DNA of 60,000 nt, taken from contig JBBHKE010002870.1 of NCBI GenBank assembly GCA_037447655.1, forward strand, positions 126,001 through 186,000, read 5' to 3'. A program made the translations under genes and the position numbers. The stretch is from Zygnema cylindricum (Eukaryota > Streptophyta > Zygnematophyceae > Zygnematales > Zygnemataceae). Shown here piece by piece: positions 1 through 12,376 of this stretch. The stretch's first letter is position 1. Each line of letters begins with the position of its first letter. A model generated the notes under the pieces. It was given only the letters and a program-made list of their open reading frames with translations, was not told the DNA's origin and did not search any database.

Positions 1-726
1 TGATTAATATCCCAAGCCTTGGATAATCACAATTTGTCTAAGTCCTAAACTATATACTCACAGTGAGTATCTACTGGTTACACTAATTTAAGTGACTGTA
101 CTATAGTACTGTCCTATGCTACAAAAAAGTACTAAAAATGTACTAACTAATCTAAAAGTACTTCGAAAACCTAATTTTGACATTTCTCTAAATCTGAATA
201 GTGCGACACTATTTTAAATTAGCTAAACTACAAATGTTTTTTTCAGATATTTACAAAAAGAAGACCGTACATTAAATATTCGTGGCGCTTAGTCAGTAGT
301 GGTCCATAGCATCCGGCTGACTGTTGTGGTGTAGTACGAAGCACCTGATACCGTCCAAGTGTGCTTCGTCAATTGTGGTCCCTTCTGAATCGCGTTCGTC
401 AATTCGATGTCAATCAACGACCCTTCTTCGCTGACTGTACCATACTCTTCTAGATATGCGGTTTGCATCTCGTTTGTGCGATTTCATCAATCCACTCGTT
501 AATCTCCCGACACGTGTAGCGGGTCATCGGCGCTACCCTGTGAATCATGCAACACCCTTTTCTTGCCGACGCGTGTCCAACTGGCCGTAGAGTACACTCT
601 CTTAGTCTTCTATTACTGTAACACTATTTGAGGTAAGTATTACTGGTTTTCATTTCCCAAAATATTCTAAGTCCTTAATTCCTCTTCACAGCTCTATCTA
701 CTGGGTAAAGATTTCCAATTTCAACA
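1..726 (-). repeat. 3' LTR of Copia A (truncated by window start)
   Basis: Aligns with 7391-8118 and 12528-13254 over its whole length, with scattered substitutions. It ends ...TTTCAACA at 726, which on the minus strand is the LTR start TGTTGAAA. It is followed by a polypurine tract (minus strand AGATTTAGGGGAG) and then the RNase H end of pol. About 150 bp of the LTR should lie left of the window. Confidence 0.8.
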
Positions 727-749
727 CTCCCCTAAATCTTTAGACTTAG

Positions 750-3650
750 TCACTCATTCAACCCAATAACCTTTATATAAAACTGCAACTTAGGACTAGG
801 AAAGGGTTTGGTTAGCAAGTCATCAACCATTTTTTCATCCGGTAAATAACACAATTTTGGCACTCTTGCAAGCACATTTTCTCTCACAAAATGAAGTCTG
901 ACATCCATCTGCTTGCTCTTAAAATGATGACTCGGGTTAGTAGCAATATCAATGGCTGTTAGGTTGTCACATCAAATAATCTGTGGACTTGTCAACATGT
1001 ATCCAAGTTCCTGCAAAATGGACTTAACCCTTAGGAGTTCTTTGAGTGCAGAGGTTGCCGCCATGTATTCTGACTCTATTCTAGACTGTGGTGTAACTTT
1101 TTCCTACTTGCTGCTTCAGTAGCAAGTTCTTGCAACTTTAAAAACCTCCATATGACCTCAGAGTAAGTAGCTCACACGAAGCCTCTAGGATAACCCTGAC
1201 CCCTTTGTCTTTCAGCACAAATAACAGAAAGTTGACCTTTTGTATAGAAGCTCTCTAGGAGAGAGGGTCCTATCTACTAATTTTTCTAAGTCCTATCTCT
1301 CTCACAGACTCTATCTACTGATGTACGGAGCCAATCATATTGCAGTTCCGTACACAAAAGTACAGTTGCAGGTGTACTTTCTGTACGGACATTGTACGTC
1401 ATGGCCTAAAAGTCGACACGTATCATATCCAAATTCGGTGCCGTAATCCCCGGAGATACTGCGATCGAACGTAATTTTGCCACATGTCACCCGATGTAGA
1501 ATGACCATAAACCGCCGAGAATCTCCTCCGCGATCTCGACTTTCTTCCTGGCCGTCCGATTGAATGCAGGTTTCAATCGGAACCGCCATAAATACATGCG
1601 CGGTATTTGTTTCGTTAAACAAACAAATGCGCTGTATTCGTTTTTTATACATACCGTAATCCGTACTTTTACATTACTGGATCTATGTATCCCGTAAACA
1701 GTTTCAGTTAAATGAATTATCCTACGTGGAAATGTTTAAATCAATATCAAACCCTATAGTAGGTAACACCAGTTCTAGACTTAACGGATAAGGCTAACCG
1801 CTATCGGCTGTTTACACTCCGGCAGGTACCAGGATCAAATCCTGGGTGCAACATATGTCTTTTTAGTAAATCAACTCCTAATGGTAAATAAACTAATATA
1901 TTTTCCTGTAAACCTCTGGATAGCCTAGGTAGCCATGGCTCTAGCTTCCTCTCAAACTTCTCAATGACTACGACAAGTGTGAGAGTTGGAGAGAGAAGTT
2001 AGAGATAGACTGCCTCGGGTTCTTTGTATATTTCTATTTAGACCTAGAAAATACTTAAAAACAGACCATCAACTTTTACAGTTTTATCTCCGATCTTTAG
2101 GACGAAGTCGGTTGTGGATTTTCGGCTTGGCATATTCCCATAGTTGGCGTCACTCGAAGTCTGCATTTTCACTTCTCCTCCTCCGAGTATCAGCTTAAGA
2201 TCTCGAGTCCTTGCAAGTTATCTCAAAACTCTTTTTGCAGCTTCCCAGTCTGCCCTCTTAGGATTCAGCAAACTTCAACTTAGGAATCCTACGGTTGTTG
2301 CAATGTCAAGTCTCGTACAGTTCATGAAGTATATGAGACTTCCCACTACCTGTCTATACGGCTTTGAAGCCATAAATTCTTCCTCCGTTGACTCTAGGCT
2401 CTCACTAACCATTATACTTGAGTCCGACTCACTTCCATCAAACTTCGGTCTGAATTCCATAGGAGTTACAGATCCTTTTACATATTTCATTTCAAATTTT
2501 TCCAGCATATTACTTAATGATTGCTTTTGGGTTAACATAATAAGTTTTCTGTTTCTGTCTCTTTCTACCGATATTCCTAAGATATACTTAGATTCACCAA
2601 GGTCTTTCATCTCGAACCTCGACTTTAAAGCCACTTTAATTCGATTTATTTCATCCATAGACTTGCTTATTAAAAGCAAGTCATCCACATATACAGCAAT
2701 ATAAAGAATCCCATCCTCCCCTTGCAACACATACACTGAATGATCTGAACTTATCATTTGAAATCATAGTCCAGTAAGAAATTCATCAAGTTTTAAGTTC
2801 ATTGTCTGGGGGCTTGTTTCAGCCCATATAACGATTTTATTACTTTACAGACTAAGTTTTTTTTCCCTTTCTCTGCATACATCTCTAGTAATTTCATCTA
2901 AATGGTTTCCTCTAACTCTCCATGCAGGAAAGCAGTCTTAACGTCCATCTAGTGGACTACCATGTTTTTTATAGCAGCCAAACTTAGTATGATTTTGACA
3001 CTGGGAAATCTGACAATCGGAGAGAAGGTTTCCTGAAAATCAATACCTTATTTCTGATTGTAACCTTTGGCCACAAGTCTGGCATTGTACCTTTCGATGG
3101 TGTTGTCCGGGTTGAGTTTCACTTTGAACACCCATTTGCTGCCAATGGCTTTCTTGCCCGAAGGAAGATCCACCAGCTCCCATTTTTGTGCCTCAATGAT
3201 GGACTTCATTTCGTCCTTTACCGCCTCGATCCAGTGATTCCTCTCCGGTGATGAGAAGGCCTCCTGAATTGTTAACAGTTCCGTTGTAGCTGTAGAGAAA
3301 GCAAAATATGAGCTTGCTTGCAGACGGCTGCTGGTTTTCTTCCCCCTGGAAATTTTGACCCTTAAATCGTTGGCAACCTGCGATTTGTTGTCTTATTCTG
3401 AGCTGTTGCGAATGCCGAAACTGGATCTGGATTTGCCGATTCCACATGTGTAGGAAGTTGTGCAGATGCTAGTGCCGAATCTGGTTCTGCAGGAAGTTGT
3501 GTAGATGTTGGTGCCGAATCTGGTTCTGCAGCAGGTGCAACATCTGATAGAGGAACCTGTGGAGATGTAGTTGTAGCCGGTGACAGTGACTGAAAATAAA
3601 TAGGTCGAGTATGCTGAAAGATCACATACTCCTATACCTTTCTTGTGTGT
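750..3650 (-). pseudogene. Copia A pol, RNase H and RT part (broken)
   Basis: Degenerate minus-strand Copia RT/RNase H, split at 1131-2080 by a solo LTR. The best preserved piece (2275-2757) holds the RT catalytic YVDD, the KDLGE/YILGI segment and the RLDIA segment before RNase H. The RNase H end near 750-1130 keeps the remains of the LTKPL and WCDNQA-type motifs of copy B. Stops and frameshifts occur throughout, and the N-terminal RT region at 2800-3250 is readable only in fragments. Copy B at 8142-9990 is the closest relative here. This is an inactive polymerase. Confidence 0.8.
1131..2080 (-). repeat. Solo LTR of K-family Copia inside copy A
   Basis: A 950-bp segment starting TGCAACTTT and ending CTTTTACA is present in A but absent at the same point of copy B (near 8519), so B is the empty site. 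The flanks GTTCT (1126-1130) and GTTTT (2081-2085) against GTTCC in B fit a decayed 5-bp TSD. On the minus strand it shares ordered blocks with the LTR at 59079-59421: ATTGGCTCCGTACATCAGTA, AGGACTTAGAAAA, the TATA-like box followed by GGTCA, GTTATCCTAGAGG, and the end AAAGTTGCA. It also contains GGATCAAATCC, which matches the Pol III B-box consensus within a short inverted repeat. Confidence 0.75.
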
Positions 3651-5040
3651 TCACTTTTGGTGTTTGTGAACAGATAAATCGAATCTTGTTCATCCTTCAG
3701 CTGTATATTTCTACATACAATAACTTTTTTTTTCTCTAAGACATATACCCTATAACCCTTTATATTGTCATCATATCCCATAAAGATCCGAAGTAAGACC
3801 TTAGCTTCCATTTTCCATCTAGTCTACGATGTGTCTAAGACAAAACAAACATCCTATTTCATGCCTGTCAAAAGTTCATAAGGAGTAGTCTTAACTGATC
3901 TAGATGCAATTTTGTTCTTAATATAAATCGCATAATTGAGTGCTTCAACCCAGAATTTGAAATCTAAACCTTTGTCTGTAAGCATAGATCTAGCACGTTT
4001 TTTTACAGTTCTATTTAGTCTTTCAGATACACCATTCTGTTATGGTGTGTACGGAGCTGTTAGGTTATAAGTGATACTTTCCAGGAGGAGAAATTGTTCG
4101 AACTCCTTTGAAGTATATTCTCCTGCGTTGTCCGATCTAAGTGCTAGGATTGGAACTCCATGCAGCTTTTCTACCCATGCCTTGTAGTGCTTGAAGTGAG
4201 TAAACACTTCACTCTTGTGCTGCATGAAGTAGACATTTGTGAACCTCGAGTAGTCATCAGTGAATGTAACCATATAGTGGACACCTCCAGCTGATGGAAC
4301 TTCTGATGGACCGAGAACATCTGAGTGTATGAGTTATAGAACTTTGTCCGATCTGTGGTCAGATTGCTGTGGAAAAGGTAATCTGTGGATCTTTCTAAGT
4401 GAGCATCCATCACATGATCTGACAGGATGAGAAGTAAGAGGAACACCCTCAACCTATCTTGAATTCACCATCTTTTGTAAGCTATCATAATTGACATGGC
4501 CTAATTTCTTATGCCATAGCTCATTGATAGATGATAGACTGGAATAGAGAACATCATTTTCTTTGTATTCAGCCATATCCATCCTATACATTTTTCTTGA
4601 TCTCTAGTTCTTGTCACTTCAACTTTACGTAGCTTGCTAACAACTTGTCTTCCTCCTTTGAGGATTACATCAAAGCCTTTGCTCTCTACCAAAGAAGTAG
4701 AAAATAGATTCTTTTTGAACTCAGGTACATATAACACATCGTGGAGAGTTCTTTCTACAGACTTTCCCCCCACATCTACCATTAGAGATGCATCACCCTG
4801 TGCTGAAGTTTGCACACTCATGCCGCAAGCATAGTAGATGTTACTGGGAGTGGTCGCCTTCAGGTTCGAAAAACTGGATTTGTTCCAACACGTGTGCCGA
4901 AGCTCCGGTATCTTAGATCTATCCCGTATCTCTTTGACATTCCATAACTGCCGCCATTGCAAATAATTATGCTTCTTCACCTTCAGCATAAGCCAAGGGA
5001 TCATCTTTTTCAGTTGCAAAACTTAAGAAGAGAGCAGTTC
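3651..5040 (-). pseudogene. Copia A integrase and protease part (broken)
   Basis: Right to left on the minus strand, a protease/pre-integrase region lies at 4501-5019 (segments YACGMSVQTS, ERTLHDVLYVPEFKKNLFS). An integrase core fragment at 4040-4273 carries the TDDYSRF segment and the second catalytic Asp context RSDNAGEY, altered from the usual DNGGE. The rest of the core and the C-terminal domain down to about 3660 are readable only in short frames. Copy B at 10017-11078 is the intact-order counterpart. Integrase joins cDNA to host DNA; this copy cannot encode one. Confidence 0.75.
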
Positions 5041-7192
5041 CTCGAGAAGAGTTCCCAGAAAAGCCCTTATGATATTGACTCTGCTGCCAGCCTGGAGGAT
5101 ATAATCTTGTTTCATTTGCTTTTTTAAGCTTGGACGATATAATCCTGTTTCATTTGCTTTTTTAATCTTCGAGCGGTACTTGTATCCATGTCGTTTTTCA
5201 GAGCACTAAAAGCACGTAGTAGACTGTATATTTGACTTATTGTTATACTGATTCAGATTTTGATTTTTGTTCTGATTAAGTAACATTTTTTTGTCAAAAT
5301 TTGTGTTCAAAGCTTCTACCTTTCTCTCACCATGGAATATTTTAGTAGTTGCTTCTTTTTTTAATGATATTCTATGGGCTCCATTGCCCACAGAATTCGC
5401 AGATCCAAAAGAAGCTAATCTAGATAGTGCCAACTCCAAGTTAATATAAACCCAAATGAATGATCCCTTGAAAATCAAAACCCCAATACACCTTCACCCC
5501 TGTGAAGAGAAGACCTTTTGTGTGCTCAGTTCCACCACAGAATGCAAAGCTTGAATATGTGTTTTTAGACAATATTCCCCACTTTGACTTTCCCACGGAA
5601 TAAGTGCCACCCTGGCACGCAAAGACTCTGACTGACTACACCCCTATTTAGTTTGGACTCCCTTGAGTCGGCAGCAAAAAGAATCACTGAATTTGCTCAC
5701 CCGAGCATTAAGTTATGGCTCGTCAAAGATGACCTATATAGTTACAAGCTCTCTCAGAGAGAGGTACCCAAATATCACTAAGTCTTGGTCTGCCTACTCA
5801 CGACTACCTACTACTAAACCCTAGTCCAATAAGAACACTATATAGTATGAGAAGGTACAATGGGAGATGTACTTATGGTACGGCCATTGTACGACATGGT
5901 CTACAAGGTGACACCTGTCAAATCGGAGCCATGGTTCCTCTTCCCATCTTCTCCGGTATCAAATAATGTGACGCCACGTGGCACCGCGTGATGCAATCTC
6001 CGAATGCCGCCAAAAGCTCACTTCGCGTGGCGGCTACAATGCTGGCCGTTCGATCAAAACATATTTTACACGGTTCAGATTCGCGTAGATGCGTGAATTG
6101 TTCCTCTTCGTTAGTCTGGTGTTAATTAGCTATCACGTTAATGTTTATTAATCTTTGAAACTCTTCACGTGTATCGTTTCGTTAATGCGTTGTTAAATAA
6201 GGCATACCACTTCAAATATATATATAGACCCTATTTCAAATTATGTCTAGAGCAGCTTTTGGTTATTTGTTAGCTGTTTAGAATTCTCTACTTGTACACT
6301 TATAAATACCTATTGTACCCTACGCATCTCATCGTTGCCTCTAAGCTATAGGCTAAAGCTAACGGCTATTAAGGATGGTAGGTACCACAATCAAATCGTG
6401 ATTCTCGCAGTCCTCTTTTGGTACAAACTACGATTTAGCCTATCCTCTTTAGATAGCCATGGCTCTAGCTCTCTCTTTGGTCTTCAGTGACTGCAACAAG
6501 TATACGGACCGGAGAGAGTTGAGCGAAAAGCAGGCTGCCTTTGCTGACTTACTCTATTTATTTTTCCAATACAGACCTAGAAAATACATAAATTTCAACA
6601 TCTAAGATCAGATTGTATACTAACTGAAATGTCCAGCTAGACTTATCATGAGTTTTCAGCTGGACATACACTCCTTTCATATTACTAGGGAGCCCTCTAA
6701 CAAGTAAAACTGCCTGCTGGAACTCAAGAAATGAGGCACCAGCTGACGAATATGCATCAATAAGAGCACGAAAGTTATCACAATATTCCACCATACTCCC
6801 CCCGGTGTATTTATAGGCCCAGATTTGTCCAGCCACTAGAAGTTCTTTTTGGACATTAGATTTCTCATAAACAGTTTTTAGTGATTCCCAGATTTCTTTT
6901 GCTTTCTTCATTTTGAGCCGAGACATAACCAAATTCTCTGAGATGCACAAAATTAGATTGTTTCGCGCCAATGAGTTTTTTCTTCGCCCAGCTCGGATCT
7001 GTTTCATCTAAAGTACCATCGAAAAATCCCCAACAAATCAGCAATTTCAAATGTGGATTCAACCATTGCTGTCCAGTATGCATACTTTTGGCCATTGAAT
7101 ATGTGAATTCTTGATGAAAGGCCCATAACTTGTTGTTCCACAACCACAGTAGCAGAAGGAAAGCTAGCAACAATAGTAGTTGAAATCGACAT
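5041..7192 (-). pseudogene. Copia A gag, interrupted by a solo LTR
   Basis: Gag starts at 7192 (MSISTTIVAS) and runs leftward through the RIHIFNGQKYAYW segment and a UBN2-like gag core to 6606. It is then interrupted at 5365-6600 by a solo LTR and resumes at about 5359 (EATTKIFHGERKVEAL). The same join is uninterrupted in copy B near 11745, which proves the insertion. No full zinc knuckle was recognised; the C-terminal part is Asn/Gln/Lys-rich. Frameshifts occur near the nucleocapsid end. Confidence 0.75.
5365..6600 (-). repeat. Second K-family solo LTR, inside gag of copy A
   Basis: A 1236-bp block is missing from copy B (empty site near 11745). The flanks TTTAA (5360-5364) and TCTAA (6601-6605) match TCTAA in B, a 5-bp TSD with one C-to-T change. 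The block begins TGATATTC and ends TTTCAACA. On the minus strand it shares blocks with the K LTR at 59079-59421 (a GAGAGAGCT stretch; GAGCAAATTCA followed by GATTCTTTTTG; ACTCA.GGGAGTC) and shares its right end with the solo LTR at 1131-2080 (GACCTAGAAAATAC). It is about 290 bp longer than that copy. Confidence 0.7.
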
Positions 7193-7227
7193 CTAAAACA
7201 GAAGCTATCAAACACCCTACTCAACAA

Positions 7228-7239
7228 CCAACTTAAAGA
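7228..7239 (-). promoter_or_regulatory. Candidate primer-binding site of Copia A
   Basis: Directly after the proposed 5' LTR end, the minus strand reads TCTTTAAGTTGG. The same position reads TCTTGAAGTTGG in copy B (12365-12376) and TTGTGAAGTTGG in the different family C (31399-31410). Conservation across families at the position where the PBS must lie suggests a primer site, but it does not match the common plant initiator-tRNA PBS (TGGTATCAGAGC), and I do not recognise the tRNA. Confidence 0.4.
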
Positions 7240-8118
7240 TGTAATAGAATGCAACTCAGTGATATATGCAGACTCAAATTCTGCATAACAATAGAAAACA
7301 CAGTGTAGAATCACTCCTCAAGGATTCAACTAAATTGATCCCGTCAACTATAAGATATTCACACTGCAGATTCACAAAAACTGCATTAGTTGATTAATAT
7401 CCCAAAACTTGGATAATCATAATTTGTCTAAGTCCTAAACTATATACTTATAGTGAGTATCTACTGGTCACACTAATTTAAGTGACTGTACTATAGTTAT
7501 GTCATATGCTACAACAAAGTACTAAAACTGTACTTACCATTGTAAGAGTATTTCCCAAACCTAATTTTGACATTTCTCTAAATCTGAAGAGTGCAACACT
7601 ATTTTAAATTAGCGAAACTACAAATCCTTTTTTTTCAGATATTTACAAATAGGAGACTGTACATTAAATATTCAAGGCGCTTAGTCAGCAGTGGTCAATA
7701 GCATGTGGATGACTGTTGTCGTGTAGTACGAAGCACCTGATACCGTCCAAGTGTGCTTCGTCATTTGTGGTCCCTTCTGAATTGCGTCCATCAATTCGAT
7801 GTCAATCAACGACCCCTCTTGGGTGACTGTACCATACTTTTCTAGATATGCGGTTTGCATCTCGTTCGTCCGATTTCATCAATCCGCTCGTTAATCTCCC
7901 GACACGTGTAACTAGTCATCGGCGCTACTCCGTGAAACCTGCAACACCCTTTTCCTGCCGACGCGTGTCCAACTGGCCGTACAGTACACTCTCTTAGTCT
8001 TCTATTACTGTAACACTATTTGAGGTAAGTATTACACGTTTTCATTTCCCAAAATATTCTAAGTCCTTAATTCCTCCTCACAGCTCTATCTAGTGAGTAA
8101 AGATTTCCCATTTCAACA
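7240..8118 (-). repeat. Shared middle LTR of the Copia tandem array
   Basis: An 879-bp LTR begins TGTAATAG and ends TTTCAACA (minus strand TGTTGAAA...TTACA). It lies between the gag leader of A on its left and the RNase H stop and polypurine tract of B on its right. Only one LTR is present between the two internal regions, which makes the array tandem and not two separate insertions. The left boundary is inferred from the TG and the conserved sequence next to it. Confidence 0.75.
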
Positions 8119-8141
8119 CTCACCTAAATCTTTAGACTCAA

Positions 8142-9990
8142 TCACTCACTCAGCCCAATAGCCTTTCTACAAAAATGCAACTTAGAAGCACGAAGGGGTT
8201 TGGTTAGCATGTCAACAACCATTTTCTCATCCGGTAAATAACACAATTTTAACACTATTACAAGCACATTTTCTCTCACAAAATGAAGTCTGACATCCAT
8301 GTTCTTGCTCTTAAAATGATGACTCGGGTTAGTAGCAATAGCAATGGCTGCCTGGTTGTCACACCAAATAATATGTGGACCTGTCTGCATGTATCCAAGT
8401 TCCTGCAAAATGGACTTAACTCATAGGATTTCTTTGAGTGCAGAAGCAACAGCCATGTACTCTGACTCCATTGTAGACTATGCTGTAACCTTTTGCTGCT
8501 TGCTACTCTCGCAGCAAGTTCCATCTCCGATCTTTAGGACAAAGCCGGTTGTGGATTTTCTTTTTGGCATAACCCCATAGGCGTCACTCCAAGTCTGCAT
8601 TTTCACTTCTCCTCCTCCAAGTATCAGCTTAAGATCTCGAGTGTTTGCAAGGTATCTCAAAACTCCCAGTGTGCCCTCTTAGGATTATGCAGACTTCTAC
8701 TTAGGACTCCTACAGCTGTTGCAATGTCAGGTCTCGTACAATTCATGAAGTATATGAGACTTCCCACTACCTATCTATACGGCTTTGGAGCAATAAATTC
8801 TTCCTTCTCTGAATCTAGGCTCTCACTAACCATTATGCCTGAGTCTGGCTCACTTCCATCAAGCTTATGTGTGAATTCCATGGGAGTTGCAGATCCTTTT
8901 ACATCTTTCATTTCAAATATTTCCAGCATAATACTTATTGCTTCCTTTTGGGTTAACATAATGAGTTTTCTGTTTCTTTCTCTCTCTACCTGTATTCCTA
9001 AGATATACGTAGATTCACCAAGGTCCTTCATCTCGGACCTTGACCTTAAAGCCGCTTTAATTCGATTTATTTTATCCATAGACTTGATTATTAAAAGCAA
9101 GTTATCCACATATACAGCAATATAAAGAATCCAATCCTCCCCTTGCAGTACATACACCGAATGATCTGAACTAATCCTTTGAAATCCTAGTCTAGTAAGA
9201 AATTCATCTAGTTTTAAGTTCCATTGTCTAGGGGCTTGTTTCAGCCCATACAGCAATTTTATTAGTTTACAGACTAAGTTTTCTTTCCCTTTCTTTGCAT
9301 ACATCTCAGGTTGTTTCATGAAAATGGTTTCCTCTAACTCTCCATGCAGGAAAGCAATCTTAACGCCCATTTGGTGGACTTCTATGTTTTTTATAGCCGC
9401 CAAACTTAGTAAGATTTTAATAGTGGGAAATCTGACAACTAGAGAGAAGGTTTCCTCAAAATCAATACCTTCTTTCTGATTGTAACCTTTGGCCACAAGT
9501 TTGGCCTTGTACCTTTCAATGGTGTTGTCCGGGTTGAGTTTCACTTTGAACACCCATTTGCTGCCAATGGCTTTCCTGCCCGGAGGAAGATCCACCAGCT
9601 CCCACGTCTGCGCCTCCATGATGGACTTCATTTTGTCCTTTACCGCCTCGATGTAGTGATTTCTCTCCGGTGATTGGAAGGCCTCTTCAATTGTTAACGG
9701 TTCCGTTGTAGCTGCAGAGAAGGCAAAATGTGAGCTTGCTTGAAGACGGTTGCTGGTTCTTCTTCGCCCCGGAAATTCTGACCCTGAAATCGTCAGCAAC
9801 CTGCTATTTGTTTTCCTGTTCCTGAGTTGTTGAAGGTGCCAAAATTGGATGTGGATTTGCTGGTTCCACATGTGTAGGAAGTTGTGTAGATGTCGATGCC
9901 GAATCTGGTTCTGCAGCAGGTGCTCCATTTGGTAGAGGAACCTGTGGAGATGTAGTTGTTGCCGGTGACTGTGACTAAAAATAAACAGGT
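8142..9990 (-). pseudogene. Copia B pol: RT and RNase H (inactivated)
   Basis: A long open stretch at 8771-9928 encodes the hinge and [42 protein letters not shown], the VKIAFLHGELEETIFMKQPE segment and [13 protein letters not shown]. The catalytic box reads YVDN instead of YVDD, losing an essential metal-binding Asp. RNase H follows at 8142-8660 in shifted frames: TTGFVLKIGDGTC, WCDNQAAIAIA, then the C-terminal MVVDMLTKPLRASKLHFCR and stop. It would copy the element RNA into cDNA in virus-like particles, but is dead by the Asp change and frameshifts. Confidence 0.85.
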
Positions 9991-10016
9991 TGAGTATGTT
10001 GAAAGATCACATACTC

Positions 10017-11100
10017 CTATACCTTTCCTGTTTGTTCACTTTCAGTGTTTGTGAACAGATAAACCGAATACTGTTCATCCTTCAGCTTTATATTTCTACA
10101 TAGAATAACTTTCTTTTTCTCTATGACATATACCCTGTAACCCTTTGCATTATCATCATATCCTATAAAGATCCCAAGTAAGCCCTTAGCTTCCATTTTC
10201 CATCTAGTCTGCGATGTGTCTAAGACAAAACATTTATTGCCAAATTCTCTAAAGTGACTAACATCCGGTTTCATGCCAATCCTGAGTTCATAAGGTGTAG
10301 TCTTAACCGATCTAGATGCAATTTTGTTCTTAATATAAACCGCACAATTGAGTGCTTCAGCCCAGAATATCAAATCTAAACCTTTGTCTTCAAGCATAGA
10401 TCTAGCACTTTCTGTTACAGTTCTATTTAGACTTTCAGATACACCATTCTGTTCCGGTGTGTACGGAACTGTCAAGTTATGACTGATACCTTCCTAGAGG
10501 AGAAAATGTTCGAACTCCTTTGAAGTTTTTTCTCCTCCGTTGTCCAATCTTAGCGCCAAGATCGGAACTCCATGCAGCCTTTTTGCCCATGCTTTGTAGT
10601 GCTTGAAGTGTGTAAACACTTCACTCTTGTGCTGCATGAAGTAGACTCTTGTGAACCTCGAGTAGTCATCAGTGAATGTAACCACATAGTGGACACCTCG
10701 TGCTAATGGAACCTGTGATAGACCGAGAACATCCGAGTGGATAAGTTGTAGAACTTTGTTCGATCTGTGGTCAGATTGTTGTGGAAAAGGTAATTTGTGG
10801 ATCTTTCCAAGTGAGCATCCATCACATGATTTCACAGGCTGAGAAGTAAGAGAAACACCCTCAACCATTCCTGAATTCACCATCTTTTGTAAGCTATCAT
10901 AATTGATATGGCCTAATCTCTTATGCCATAGTTTATAGACACATGATACACTAGAATACAAAACATCATTTTCTTTGTATTCAGCCATATCCATCCTATA
11001 CATCTTGCTTGATCTCCAGTTCTGGTCACTCCAACTTTTACCAAACTGTAACAACTTCTCCGCTTCCCGGAGGGACACATAAGCGTTTGCTCTCTACCAA
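10017..11100 (-). pseudogene. Copia B integrase (broken)
   Basis: The minus-strand frame at 10494-11078 has the pre-integrase HHCC region (LWHKRLGHINYDSLQ, then CDGCSLGKIHKLPF) and the core start LIHSDVLGLSQ with the first catalytic Asp. The TDDYSRFTRVYFMQHKSEVFTHFKHYKAW region and the second Asp as LDNGGEK follow. The frame breaks and resumes at 10017-10475 with VPYTPEQNGVSESLNRT, carrying the catalytic Glu (NGVSE), then the C-terminal region ending near the hinge. All DDE residues are visible, but not in one frame. Confidence 0.82.
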
Positions 11101-12329
11101 AGAAGCAGCCATTCTTTTTGAACCTGCATATAACACATTGTGAGGCTCTTTCTCATTTCCCCACCACTACCATTAAAGATACATCACCCTGGAAGTTTTA
11201 CTCATGGGCGCGGTGTTCTTGGGAGTTGTCGCCGGGTTGGAAAAAATGGACTGTTGACACATGTGTGCCGAAGCTTCGGTATCCATGATCGATCTTATAT
11301 CTCTTTGACCTTCCATAGCTGCCGTCATAGCAAATAATTTTGCTTATTCATCTTTCGTATAAGACAAGGGATCATCTTCTTCAGTTGCAGAACCTGAGAA
11401 GAGAGCAGTTCCCCTAGAAGAGTTCCTAGAAAAGACCTTATGATATGGGCTCTGCTGCCAGCCTGGACGATATAATCTTGTTTCATTTGCCTTTTTATGG
11501 ACGATATAATCTTGTTTCATTTGCCTTTTCCAGCTTCGAACAGTAATTGTATCCATGTCCCTTTTCAGAGCAGTAAAAGCAAGTAGTAGACTGTCTATTT
11601 GGCCTATTGTTATACTAATTCAGATTATGATTCCTATCCTGATTTTTGTTCTGATTAAGTAAAGTTTTTCTGTCAAAATCTGTGTTCAAAGCTTCTACCT
11701 TTCTCTCTCCATGAAGTATTTTAGTAGTTGCTTCTTCTTCTAAGATCAGATTGTATACTAACTGAAATGTCTAGCTAGACTTATCATGAGTTTTTAGCTG
11801 GACATACACTCATTTCATATCACTAGGGAGTCCTCTAACAAGTAAAGCTGCCTACTGGAACTAAGGAAATGAGCCACCAGCTGCCGAATGTGCATCATTA
11901 AGAGCACGAAAGTTATCACAATATTCCACCATACTCCCCTCGAAGTATTTATAGTCCCAGATTTGTCCAGCCACCAGAAGTTCTTCTTGGACATTAGATT
12001 TCTCAAAAGCAGTTTTTAGTGATTCCCAGATATCTTTTGCTTTCTTCATTTTGAGCCGAGATATAACCAAATTCTCTAAGATGCACAAGATCAGATTGTT
12101 TCGCGCCAATGAGTTTTTCTTCACCCAGCTCGGATCTGTGTCATCTAAAGTACCATCCAAGACCCCCAATAAATCATTTTTTAAAAAATTTGGATACAAC
12201 CATTGCTGCCCAGTATGCATACTTTTGGCCATTGAATATGGGAATTCTTGGTGAAAGGCCCATAACCTATTGTTCTACAACCGCAGTAGCAAGAGGAGAG
12301 CCAGCATCAGTATTAGTGGATGTAGACAT
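11101..12329 (-). pseudogene. Copia B gag and degenerate protease
   Basis: Gag starts at 12329 (MSTSTNTDAGS) and includes KSMHTGQQWLYPNF, the KAKDIWESLKTAFEKSNVQEELL core and YCDNFRALNDAHSAAG (best frame 11861-12232). It then runs through the Lys/Asn-rich part at 11344-11760. The protease/pre-integrase stretch at about 11101-11340 is much reduced compared with copy A (4501-5019). No intact DSGA/DTGA protease motif is seen. Gag would form the virus-like particle; this copy has several frameshifts. Confidence 0.75.
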
Positions 12330-12376
12330 CTAAAACAGAAGTTATCAAGCACCCTACTCAACAGCCAACTTCAAGA

